DNA of 64,000 bases from Cryobacterium tepidiphilum (GTDB lineage: Bacteria > Actinomycetota > Actinomycetes > Actinomycetales > Microbacteriaceae): assembly GCF_003716325.1 (NCBI RefSeq), contig NZ_RDSR01000015.1, forward strand, positions 1 through 64,000, in the 5' to 3' direction. Below are positions 56,382 through 63,728 of this stretch, piece by piece (position 1 is the first letter of the stretch; each line of letters opens with the position of its first letter). The notes beneath the pieces were generated by a model. The model saw only the letters and a program-made list of their open reading frames with translations, searched no databases and was not told the origin of the DNA. A program made the translations under genes and the position numbers.

Positions 56382-57080
56382 GTGTCGTTTGACGACCCTT
56401 TTGTGCGCGACGGTGAGTCCGGTGGACCCCAGATCCGCACCGAACCCGTCCAGCAGCGAAGCGCCGATCGGTTGAGCGCACTGCTCGACGCGGCCGCGAG
56501 CGCGGTGGACGAAGTGGGATTCGACCGGATCACCACCGCCATGATCGCGGAACGTGCCGGCGCATCCATCGGCACGGTGTACCGCTACTACCCCGACCGC
56601 GTTGCGGTGCTGCAGGGGCTGCGCGAGCGTGCCGTGCAGCGGTTCCGCGCCAAGGTCGCGGAGGAGCTGTCGGACCGGAAGCCCACCAACTGGTGGGACG
56701 CCGTTGACTGCTCGGTGTCGGCGTTCATCACGCTGTACCGCACCGAGCCGGGCTTCCGCATCCTGCACTTCGTCGACCGGGAACGCGCGCCGATCGACGG
56801 GTCTGCCGACATCGAATCCGGGTACTTCGCTGCCCGCATGGCCGACATCCTCGCTGAGGAGTTCGGGCTCCCGCACGGGCCGGAACTGAACTTCCGCCTC
56901 GAGATCGCGGTCGAGATGGCCGACGCGCTGCTGTCCCGCGCGTTCTACTCCGACCCGCAGGGCGACCAGCGGTTCATCGACGAGGCACGCAGCGTCGTGC
57001 ACAATTACCTCGTGGGGTACTACGGCACCCCGGCGGATGTCGACGAGGCCTCCGGAGACGGAACGGCCGACTCGGCGTGA
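56382..57080 (+). CDS. TetR-family transcriptional regulator
   Basis: A 232-residue regulator. The N-terminal TetR helix-turn-helix is at about residues 24-72 (LLDAAASAVDEVGFDRITTAMIAERAGA, with SIGTVYRYYPDRVAVLQGL directly after; shown here in two parts). The C-terminal ligand domain is unassigned. AAGGAGG lies four bases before the GTG. It precedes the osmoprotectant-type transporter genes by 28 bases on the same strand, so it may control that operon and itself. TACACT at 56351 is a possible minus-10. Confidence 0.87.
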   Translation: MSFDDPFVRDGESGGPQIRTEPVQQRSADRLSALLDAAASAVDEVGFDRITTAMIAERAGASIGTVYRYYPDRVAVLQGLRERAVQRFRAKVAEELSDRKPTNWWDAVDCSVSAFITLYRTEPGFRILHFVDRERAPIDGSADIESGYFAARMADILAEEFGLPHGPELNFRLEIAVEMADALLSRAFYSDPQGDQRFIDEARSVVHNYLVGYYGTPADVDEASGDGTADSA

Positions 57081-57108
57081 GCCGACGCGGAGGGGGTGAC
57101 AGGCGCAC

Positions 57109-57951
57109 GTGATCGAATTCCGTCATGTGACCAAGCGCTTCCCCGGCGGCACCGTCGCCGTCGAAGACTTCAGCCTGGTGCTTCCCTCCCGCAAGACGAC
57201 CGTGTTCGCCGGGTCATCCGGCTCGGGCAAGACCACCCTGCTGCGCATGATCAACCGGATGGTCGACCCGACCGAGGGCTCGATCGAGATCGACGGTGTC
57301 GACGTGGCCACGGTCGACCCGGTCAAGCTGCGCCGCAGCATCGGCTACGTCATGCAGAGCTCGGGTCTGCTGCCGCACCGCACCGTCGTCGACAACGTCG
57401 CCACTGTCCCGCTCCTGCGCCGGGTGCCCCGGCGGCAGGCGCGAACCGACGCCCTCGCGCTGCTGGACACCGTGGGTCTGGACCGGGCGCTCGCCGACCG
57501 GTACCCCAGCCAGCTCTCCGGCGGCCAGCAGCAGCGGGTCGGCGTCGCACGCGGCCTCGCGGTCGACCCGAACATCCTCCTCATGGACGAGCCGTTCGGC
57601 GCCGTCGACCCGATCGTGCGCTCCGAACTGCAGCAGGAGCTGCTGCGGTTGAAGCGCGAGCTGCACAAGACCATCGTCTTCGTCACGCACGACGTGGAGG
57701 AGGCGTTCCTGCTGGGCGACCAGGTGGTCATCCTCCGCGAGGGCGGCCGCGTCGCCCAGGTGGGCTCGCCCGCCGAGATCCTCGCGCGCCCGGCAGACGA
57801 CTTCGTCGCCCGCTTCGTGGGAGCCGACCGCGGGCGACGCGCCCTCCACGTCGTGACCCAGGACGGCGCCGAGCTCCTCATGGACAGCGAAGGCCGCGTC
57901 GCCGGTGTCCTCGGGCACGGGAAGCCCGGCACGGGGGAGCAGCCGCGGTGA
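57109..57951 (+). CDS. osmoprotectant-type ABC transporter, ATP-binding protein
   Basis: A 280-residue ATPase. Walker A is AGSSGSGKTTLL, the Q-loop is IGYVMQSSGLLPHRTVVDN, the signature is LSGGQQQRVGVARGLA, and Walker B is ILLMDEPFGAVDP; the pattern (PHRTVVDNVATVP) is that of quaternary amine/glycine betaine (ProV/OpuCA) ATPases. No CBS domains are visible at the C-terminus, unlike OpuA. First of a four-gene set with two permeases and a binding protein. It overlaps the next gene by four bases. Confidence 0.87.
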   Translation: MIEFRHVTKRFPGGTVAVEDFSLVLPSRKTTVFAGSSGSGKTTLLRMINRMVDPTEGSIEIDGVDVATVDPVKLRRSIGYVMQSSGLLPHRTVVDNVATVPLLRRVPRRQARTDALALLDTVGLDRALADRYPSQLSGGQQQRVGVARGLAVDPNILLMDEPFGAVDPIVRSELQQELLRLKRELHKTIVFVTHDVEEAFLLGDQVVILREGGRVAQVGSPAEILARPADDFVARFVGADRGRRALHVVTQDGAELLMDSEGRVAGVLGHGKPGTGEQPR

Positions 57952-58622
57952 ACTGGGTGTGGGTCAACCTCGACCTTGTGGCCGGCCGCACCCTCGACCA
58001 CCTGGTGCTCACCGTGCCGCCGATCATCCTCACCTTCCTGATCGCGGTGCCGCTCGGCACGATCGCCCATCGTTACCGGGCCACGCGCGGCGTCATCCTC
58101 ACCGCAGGCGGGCTGCTCTACGCCGTCCCCTCGCTGCCGTTGTTCATCATGCTGCCGGCCATCGTCGGCACCAGTATCCGATCACCGCTCAATCTCATCA
58201 TCGCGCTCACGCTCTACGGCATCGCGCTCATGGTGCGGGTCGTGGCGGATGCGCTGGCCTCCGTCGACACGGGCGTGCGCCAGTCCGCGATCGGCGTCGG
58301 GTTCTCGCCCGGCAGCGTCTTCTGGCGTGTCGACCTGCCCCTGGCCGGCCCGGTGCTCCTGGCCGGGATGCGGGTGGTCGCGGTGAGTACCGTGAGCCTG
58401 GCCACCGTGGGCGCCGTGATCGGCGTGCAGAGCCTCGGCAGCCTGTTCACCGACGGGTTCCAGCGCGGCATCCAGGAGGAGATCGTCGCCGGCATCGTCG
58501 CCACCGTGCTGCTCGCTGTGCTCTTCGACGCCGCGCTCGTGGGACTCGGCCGCCTGCTCATGCCGTGGCAACGTGTGCAAGCAGGCGGCAGTGCCGTGAC
58601 CCGGGCACGGGAGACGGCATGA
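57948..58622 (+). CDS. osmoprotectant-type ABC permease (1)
   Basis: A 224-residue membrane permease with five or six helices. The EAA-type loop (SVDTGVRQSAIGVGFSPGSVFWRVDLPLAG; here the key residues are the Gly of GVGFSPG and the Leu-Pro of DLPLAGP) contacts the ATPase. It pairs with the second permease. GTG start overlapping the ATPase gene stop (GTGA); its own stop overlaps the next ATG (ATGA), so the operon is translationally coupled throughout. Confidence 0.87.
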   Translation: MNWVWVNLDLVAGRTLDHLVLTVPPIILTFLIAVPLGTIAHRYRATRGVILTAGGLLYAVPSLPLFIMLPAIVGTSIRSPLNLIIALTLYGIALMVRVVADALASVDTGVRQSAIGVGFSPGSVFWRVDLPLAGPVLLAGMRVVAVSTVSLATVGAVIGVQSLGSLFTDGFQRGIQEEIVAGIVATVLLAVLFDAALVGLGRLLMPWQRVQAGGSAVTRARETA

Positions 58623-59308
58623 ACTTCTTCATCGCCGCCATCGCGTGGCTCTTCGATCCGGCGCACTACACCGGCGCCGGCAGCATACCCTCCCGCCTGC
58701 TGGAACACCTCGGGTTCACCCTGGTCACCCTCGTGTTCGCGTCGGTGATCGCGATCCCCGCGGGGTACTACATCGGGCACACCGGCCGCGGCCGCCGTGT
58801 CGCGATCCTGCTCTCCGGCGGTCTGCGCGCGCTGCCAACCCTCGGCCTGCTGACGCTCGTGGGGCTCTGGGTCGGCATCGGACTCGAGGCGCCGTACGTG
58901 GCGCTCACGATCCTCGCGATCCCGCCGATCCTCGCCGGCGCGTACACCGGATTCGAGGCGATCGACCGCGCGACCATCGACGCCGCAACGGCCATGGGAA
59001 TGTCCGGCGGCCAGGTGGTGCGCAAGGTCGAGATGCCGCTCGGGCTCCCGCTGCTGATCGGCGGGCTGCGCTCGGCGACGCTGCAGGTGGTCGCCACGGC
59101 GACGCTCGCCGCCTACATCGCCGACGTGGGACTCGGCCGACCGGTGTTCGAGGGCCTGAAGACGAACAACTACGACGAGATGCTGGCCGGCTCCATCCTG
59201 GTGATTCTGCTCGCCCTCGTGCTCGAGGGAATCTTCGCGCTGGCCACACGGTTAGCATTACGGGTGGTTCCGACCGCCTCAGGGCTCCAGCCCGACCTCA
59301 CCCGCTGA
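58619..59308 (+). CDS. osmoprotectant-type ABC permease (2)
   Basis: A 229-residue permease of the same BPD_transp_1 family, with the EAA loop AIDRATIDAATAMGMSGGQ followed by VVRKVEMPLGLPLL. The arrangement ATPase-permease-permease-binding protein is that of the OpuB/OpuC or OsmU systems, in which the two permeases form a heterodimer. ATG overlapping the upstream stop by four bases. Confidence 0.87.
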   Translation: MNFFIAAIAWLFDPAHYTGAGSIPSRLLEHLGFTLVTLVFASVIAIPAGYYIGHTGRGRRVAILLSGGLRALPTLGLLTLVGLWVGIGLEAPYVALTILAIPPILAGAYTGFEAIDRATIDAATAMGMSGGQVVRKVEMPLGLPLLIGGLRSATLQVVATATLAAYIADVGLGRPVFEGLKTNNYDEMLAGSILVILLALVLEGIFALATRLALRVVPTASGLQPDLTR

Positions 59309-59339
59309 TGGGGAGACCCATCCTGAAAGGATGACAATC

Positions 59340-60269
59340 ATGTTCACATCGAAACGACGCGCCCTGGGCCTGGTTGCGGGAGTTGCCGGAATGGTGGTTG
59401 CCCTCAGCGGATGCGCATCCGCCGACCCCATCAAGGGCGACACGGCGCCCAGCAGCTCCGGCGACACGACGACGCTCGTGGTCGGATCGCAGGACTACTA
59501 CTCGAACGAGATCGTCGCGGAGATCTACGCCCAGGCCCTGGAGAACAACGGCTACAACGTGGAACGCGACTTCCGCATCGGCGTGCGCGAGGTGTATCTG
59601 CCCGACCTGGAGGCCGGGAAGATCGACGTGTTCCCCGAGTACACCGGGAGCCTGTTGCAGGCGCTCGACAAGAACGCCAAGGGGGGCACCAAGGAGGAGG
59701 TGCACGACGCGCTCGCCGACGCCGTGCCCGACACGCTGCGCGTGCTCGACGCGGCCGGGGCATCCGACCAGAACTCCTGGACGGTCACCGAGGACTTCGC
59801 GAAGAAGTACAACCTCACCGACCTGGCCTCGCTGAAGAACGTGACCGAGCCGATCACCGTGGGCGGAAACTCCGAACTGCAGACCCGCCCCTACGGCCCG
59901 AAGGCGCTCAAGGAGAAGTACGGCATCGATATCGCGGGCTTCACCCCGGTCGAGGACAGCGGCGGACCGCTCACCGTCAAGGCGCTTGTCGACGGCGACA
60001 TCCAGCTCGCCAACATCTACACCGCCGACCCGAACATCAAGTCGAACCACCTGGTCGCCCTCAAGGACCCCGACGGCCTGTTCTTCCCCGACAACATCGT
60101 GCCGGTGGTGTCGAAGAAGGTGGACGACAAGGCGATCGACATCCTCAACACCATCAGCGGTGCGCTGGGTGAGGGCGAGCTCGTGGACCTGAACTCCGAG
60201 AGCGTCAACGACAAGAAGCAGGCCGACGTGATCGCCTCCGAGTGGCTGAAGGAGAAGAACCTCTTCTAG
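59340..60269 (+). CDS. osmoprotectant-binding lipoprotein
   Basis: A 309-residue substrate-binding protein of the OpuAC/ProX type. The signal peptide ends in the lipobox LSG-C (Cys about residue 23), so it would be lipid-anchored outside the membrane. The mature part starts with VVGSQDYYSNEIVAEIYAQ and includes VFPEYTGSLLQAL, typical of quaternary amine or choline binders; the exact ligand is open. GAAAGG with nine-base spacing favours the ATG at 59340 over the ATG at 59331. Last gene of the transporter set. Confidence 0.88.
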   Translation: MFTSKRRALGLVAGVAGMVVALSGCASADPIKGDTAPSSSGDTTTLVVGSQDYYSNEIVAEIYAQALENNGYNVERDFRIGVREVYLPDLEAGKIDVFPEYTGSLLQALDKNAKGGTKEEVHDALADAVPDTLRVLDAAGASDQNSWTVTEDFAKKYNLTDLASLKNVTEPITVGGNSELQTRPYGPKALKEKYGIDIAGFTPVEDSGGPLTVKALVDGDIQLANIYTADPNIKSNHLVALKDPDGLFFPDNIVPVVSKKVDDKAIDILNTISGALGEGELVDLNSESVNDKKQADVIASEWLKEKNLF

Positions 60270-60587
60270 CCGCCAGCATCGCGCTTGATCGCGCCCGTTT
60301 CGGCGAACCGCGCCCGCAGGAGCGGTAGCGGTTCGCCGTTCGGGTCGCGCTCGACGAGCGGCAGCGGGCCGGGCACCGGATGCCGCGGCGGGTGTCCGCC
60401 GCGTTCGGGTCGCCCGTCCCGCCCCGTTTCGGCCGGCCGACCCCGTTTCGGCGGAGCGCACCCGCAGGAGCGGTAGCGGTTCGCGGACTGGGTCGCGTTG
60501 AACGGGCGGCAGCGGGCCAGGCAACGGATGCCGCGGCCAGTGCCCGCGCCGACCCCGTGTCGGCCCGCCGCCGTTTCGGTGGGCTGC

Positions 60588-60641
60588 CGCCGAGCGCCCT
60601 GCATCCGCCGAGCGCCCTGCCTCCGCCGAGCGCCCTGCCTC
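60588..60641. repeat. 18-bp tandem repeat, three units
   Basis: CGCCGAGCGCCCTGCATC followed by two copies of the same 18-mer with C for A at position 16. Perfect apart from that base. Confidence 0.88.
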
Positions 60642-60642
60642 C

Positions 60643-60718
60643 GCGCGCCGCACCCCGTCTAGCGCGCCGCACCCCGTGGAGCCGGCCGCACCTTGTTCAG
60701 CGCGCCGCGTCCTGTTCG
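60643..60718. repeat. 19-bp tandem repeat, four diverged units
   Basis: Units begin at 60643, 60662, 60681 and 60700. The first two share GCGCGCCGCACCCCGT; the last two are more diverged (GCCGGCCGCACCTTGT and GCGCGCCGCGTCCTGT). Confidence 0.75.
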
Positions 60719-60815
60719 GCGGAGTGCGCCTGCCCGAGCTGTAGCGGATCGCCGAACGGATCGCGCTGGACGAGGGGAGCGGATCGCCGAACGCGGCGCC
60801 GCGCCGGCGCGAGCC

Positions 60816-60854
60816 GTCGGCGCGGGCGGTCGGCGCGGGCGGTCGGCGCGGGCG
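60816..60854. repeat. 13-bp tandem repeat, three perfect units
   Basis: Three exact copies of GTCGGCGCGGGCG, just beyond the 3' end of the M56 peptidase gene. Confidence 0.85.
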
Positions 60855-60868
60855 GCGGAGCCGCAGCG

Positions 60869-61801
60869 TCAGGCCAGCAGCAGGAGCGCGGTGGGCACGG
60901 CGAGGAGGGCCGTGGCCACGGCGAGCACGGCGGCGCGTGCCGGGAGTGGGAGCGGCTCCTGGCCCAGGCGGCGCACGCGCGGGGTGACCATGTCGGCCGG
61001 GTGGGCCGCCTCGGAGAGCGGGGCGAGGGCATCCGTCGGCGCGCCGGGGTCGCCGGCCGTTCCCACGAGCACGATGGCCCGGGCCAGTGTGCCGTCATCG
61101 ACGACCCGGCGGGCCTGGTCGTCGGCGAGCATCTCGACCAGGAGCGCCACCGCGTTCTCCGCCCGGTTCGCGATCGGGAACCACGGCAGCGCGCTGTGCC
61201 ACGACTTGAAGGCCAGCAGCACCGTGTGGTGCTGCTGGCGCAGGTGGGCCTTCTCATGCGCGATGACGGCGCGCAGTTCGTCGGAGGTGAGGAGGTCGAG
61301 CATGCCGGCGGACAGCACCGTAATCGAGCGCGTGGCCCCGGGCAGGCAATAGGCGATTGGAGCGGCGTGGTCGATGACCCGGGTGCCCGCGTGTTCCGGA
61401 TAGGGCTGGCTCAGGAGCTCAACGAGGGTGAGGTGACGTCGGCGCTGCCGTTCGCTGCGGATGACGGTGGCGATGAGGTTCAGCAGCAGGTGCGTGCCGA
61501 GGATCACCGCGCAGCACAGTGCGAAGACATGCTCGAAGCCGGCACCCGGGGGAAGCCGCGTGTCGACGGCCGCCCGGCCGAGCGCCGCGAGGCCGCGGCC
61601 CGGGGTCGCGCCGAACGGGATCAGGCCGTAGGCGAGCAGGGCGCCGATCATCGACAGTCCGCCGGCGAGCGCGACCGCCTGCCACAGTGCGAGCGCGGTG
61701 CCCGGTGCGCGCGCCGTCCAGCGCGCCCGTGCGAGCAGGATGGGAACCGGCCAGGCCAGGGCGAGGGTGAGCAGGGCGAGGATGACCGCTGCGTGGAGCA
61801 C
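60869..61801 (-). CDS. M56-family membrane metallopeptidase (BlaR1-like)
   Basis: A 310-residue integral membrane protease. Hydrophobic helices near residues 1-22, 38-60, 90-112 and 290-310 flank a cytoplasmic loop with the zinc motif HEKAH (about residue 182-186). No penicillin-binding sensor domain follows, unlike true BlaR1. In BlaR1/MecR1 systems the protease is activated by a signal and removes the BlaI/MecI repressor. Six bases separate it from the BlaI-type gene upstream, so the pair is one operon. The signal here is unknown. Confidence 0.87.
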   Translation of the reverse strand: MLHAAVILALLTLALAWPVPILLARARWTARAPGTALALWQAVALAGGLSMIGALLAYGLIPFGATPGRGLAALGRAAVDTRLPPGAGFEHVFALCCAVILGTHLLLNLIATVIRSERQRRRHLTLVELLSQPYPEHAGTRVIDHAAPIAYCLPGATRSITVLSAGMLDLLTSDELRAVIAHEKAHLRQQHHTVLLAFKSWHSALPWFPIANRAENAVALLVEMLADDQARRVVDDGTLARAIVLVGTAGDPGAPTDALAPLSEAAHPADMVTPRVRRLGQEPLPLPARAAVLAVATALLAVPTALLLLA

Positions 61802-61807
61802 GAGGCG

Positions 61808-62194
61808 TCAGGCGTGCTGGCTGGGGATGCCGCCCAGGAGCTGACGCAGGGTCTGCGCTTCCTGCGGGCTGACGTTGCCGATGAACCGGGCGAGGGCCGC
61901 CTCGCGGTCCGGTGCCGTGCCGAGCACCTCGTGCATGAGCTCGGCGGTGTGCTCCGCCCGCGAGGTGACCGCGCGGTACTGGTGTGGCCGGAGCCCGCGG
62001 TCGCGGCTCACGAACCCCTTGTTCTCCAGCCGGGACAGCACGGTCAGCACGGTGGTGGTCGCGAGTTCCTTGCGCGCGGTCGTCACGGCGGTCGCGGCGG
62101 CGAGGCGGTCGCGAAGCGCGGTCGCGGAGAGCGCCTGCGGGGTGTCCCACAGCACGTCCATGATCGCGCGTTCCAGTTCGCCCAGGCTTGCCAT
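61808..62194 (-). CDS. BlaI/MecI/CopY-family transcriptional repressor
   Basis: A 128-residue repressor. The N-terminal winged helix is LGELERAIMDVLWDTP, then TTVLTVLSRLENKGFVSRDRG; the C-terminal helices (about residues 78-122) form the dimer. BlaI proteins bind dyads and are cleaved by their M56 partner. Divergent from cydA over 112 bases that hold three dyads, so control of both cydAB and its own operon is likely. TAAACT six bases before the ATG suggests leaderless translation. Confidence 0.92.
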   Translation of the reverse strand: MASLGELERAIMDVLWDTPQALSATALRDRLAAATAVTTARKELATTTVLTVLSRLENKGFVSRDRGLRPHQYRAVTSRAEHTAELMHEVLGTAPDREAALARFIGNVSPQEAQTLRQLLGGIPSQHA

Positions 62195-62200
62195 GGCGTC

Positions 62201-62206
62201 AGTTTA
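62201..62206 (-). promoter_or_regulatory. candidate minus-10 (TAAACT) for the BlaI-type gene
   Basis: TAAACT on the minus strand followed by GACGCC and the ATG at 62194. The region about 18 bases upstream is covered by the first dyad, so occupancy would block this promoter. Confidence 0.5.
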
Positions 62207-62224
62207 GCCGAACTCCGCGTCGCG

Positions 62225-62241
62225 TTCTACGAAATGTAGAA
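62225..62241. promoter_or_regulatory. BlaI-type operator dyad 1
   Basis: TTCTAC-GAAAT-GTAGAA, a perfect 6-bp dyad with a five-base centre. It lies over the expected minus-35 area of the BlaI-type gene promoter. Confidence 0.75.
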
Positions 62242-62245
62242 ACGG

Positions 62246-62274
62246 TTGTTCTACGTTCTGTAGAAGAGTAGTGT
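62246..62274 (+). promoter_or_regulatory. cydA promoter: TTGTTC-17-TAGTGT
   Basis: TTGTTC (62246-62251) and TAGTGT (62269-62274) are separated by exactly 17 bases. Dyad 2 covers the minus-35 side and dyad 3 begins at the last base of the minus-10, so a bound repressor would occlude RNA polymerase. Start of transcription is expected near 62281. Confidence 0.55.
62249..62265. promoter_or_regulatory. BlaI-type operator dyad 2
   Basis: TTCTAC-GTTCT-GTAGAA. Its centre is 24 bases from that of dyad 1. It overlaps the cydA minus-35 and spacer. Confidence 0.78.
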
Positions 62275-62290
62275 TCTACGTGACGTAGAA
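62274..62290. promoter_or_regulatory. BlaI-type operator dyad 3
   Basis: TTCTAC-GTGAC-GTAGAA. Its centre is 25 bases from that of dyad 2. It overlaps the expected cydA transcription start. Confidence 0.78.
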
Positions 62291-62306
62291 GAATGTGGGA
62301 GGCACC

Positions 62307-63719
62307 ATGAACGACTGGCTGGACCCGCTGCTGCTGTCGCGCTGGCAGTTCGGGCTCACGACCATCTATCACTTCCTGTTCGTGCCGCTCACGATCGGGA
62401 TGGCGTTCACGGTCGCGGTCTTCCAGACCTGGTGGGTGCGCACGGGGCAACTGGCGTACCGGAGGCTCACGCACTTCTTCGGCACAATCTTCCTGATCAA
62501 CTTCGCCATGGGGGTCGTCACCGGCATCGTGCAGGAGTTCCAGTTCGGCATGAACTGGTCGGACTACTCGCGCTTCGTCGGTGACGTGTTCGGGGCGCCG
62601 CTGGCCTTCGAGGGCATCGTCGCCTTCTTCCTCGAGGCGACCTTCATCGGGCTGTGGATCTTCGGCTGGGACAAGCTGCCCCGGCTCGTGCATCTGGCCA
62701 CCATCTGGCTGGTGTCGCTCGGCAGTATCGCCTCGGCCTACTTCATCATCGCCGCCAACGCCTTCATGCAGAACCCGATCGCGTTCCGCATCAACGAGGC
62801 GAAGGGACGGGCCGAGCTCACCTCCATCGGCGAGCTGCTCTGGAACCCGATCGCCCGGGCCGCATTCCCGCACACCATCTTCGCCTGCTTCATGGTCTCG
62901 GCCGGCCTCATCATCTCCGTCGCCGCCTGGCACCTCGCCCGCCGGCAGAACCTCGACACCATGCGCCCCGCCCTGCGCTTCGGCCTCTGGATGATGGTGA
63001 TCGCGGGCATCGGCACCACGGTCATGGGCGACCAGCTCAGCCTCGCGATGGTGGAGGCACAGCCGATGAAGATGGCGGCCGCCGAGGCGCTCTACAACAC
63101 GGCGACCGGCGCCGACGCATCCTTCTCGCTCTTCACCCTCGGCACGCCCGACGGCGTGCACGAGCTCTTCTCGATCCGCATCCCGTACCTGCTCTCGTTC
63201 CTGTCGACGCACAGCCTGGACGGCACGGTGGAGGGCATCAACGACCTGCAGGCGCAGTACGTGCAGCTCTACGGCCCGGGCGACTACACGCCCATCATCT
63301 GGATCACCTACTGGTCGTTCCGGTGGATGATCCTGCTCGGCGTGCTCCACATCCTCGTCGCGGTCGCCGGCCTCTGGCTCACGCGTGGGGGTCGCGCGCC
63401 GCGGAACGCCTGGGTGTGGCGTGCGGCCGTCTGGAGCTTCCCCCTCTCGCTCGCGGCGATGATCGTCGGCTGGGTGTTCACCGAGATGGGCCGGCAACCG
63501 TGGCTGGTCTTCGGCCTGCTGAAGACGGCCGACGGCGTCTCGCCCGGCGTCAGCGGCCTTGAGGTGCTCATCTCGCTTGCCGCGTTCACGCTCATCTACG
63601 GCAGCCTCGCCGTCGTCGAGTTCCGGCTGATCATCAAGGCCGTGAAGAAGGGGCCGGATGCGTCACCGCCGGCCGACGAGGAGTCCAGCGACGTCCGCCG
63701 CCCGGCCACCGTCTACTAG
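62307..63719 (+). CDS. cydA: cytochrome bd ubiquinol oxidase subunit I
   Basis: A 470-residue subunit of the high-affinity terminal oxidase that reduces O2 with quinol electrons and resists nitric oxide and sulphide. H22 in TTIYHFLFVPLTIG is the haem b595 ligand, PHTIFACFMVSAG holds the haem b558 His, and GWVFTEMGRQPW the b558 Met with the conserved GRQPW. The quinol loop is short, the type found in actinobacteria. GGGAGG precedes the ATG at 62307; a GTG at 62295 is in frame but less likely. cydB follows after 9 bases. Confidence 0.95.
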   Translation: MNDWLDPLLLSRWQFGLTTIYHFLFVPLTIGMAFTVAVFQTWWVRTGQLAYRRLTHFFGTIFLINFAMGVVTGIVQEFQFGMNWSDYSRFVGDVFGAPLAFEGIVAFFLEATFIGLWIFGWDKLPRLVHLATIWLVSLGSIASAYFIIAANAFMQNPIAFRINEAKGRAELTSIGELLWNPIARAAFPHTIFACFMVSAGLIISVAAWHLARRQNLDTMRPALRFGLWMMVIAGIGTTVMGDQLSLAMVEAQPMKMAAAEALYNTATGADASFSLFTLGTPDGVHELFSIRIPYLLSFLSTHSLDGTVEGINDLQAQYVQLYGPGDYTPIIWITYWSFRWMILLGVLHILVAVAGLWLTRGGRAPRNAWVWRAAVWSFPLSLAAMIVGWVFTEMGRQPWLVFGLLKTADGVSPGVSGLEVLISLAAFTLIYGSLAVVEFRLIIKAVKKGPDASPPADEESSDVRRPATVY

Positions 63720-63728
63720 GAGAGCATG

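Larger units (their letters stand above)
60270..60868. repeat. gene-free region of degenerate GC-rich repeats
   Basis: 599 bases with no convincing gene. Two ~100-base related units are visible, at about 60294-60393 and 60442-60542, both with CCGTTTCGGCG, GCAGGAGCGGTAGCGGTTCG and CCGGATGCCGCGG-like segments; a third, more worn unit lies at about 60710-60778. Shorter tandem arrays lie between and after them. Read on the minus strand the three units give similar peptides (ERDPNGEPLPLL, QRDPVREPLPLL, QRDPFGDPLQL), but without a start, ribosome binding site or unbroken frame. Confidence 0.75.

Noticed and set aside
59298-60653. Minus-strand frame running through the repeat region into the binding-protein gene
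   Set aside because: Its repeat part has no start or ribosome binding site and the remainder is antisense to the lipoprotein gene; the apparent repeat peptides come from the DNA repeats.
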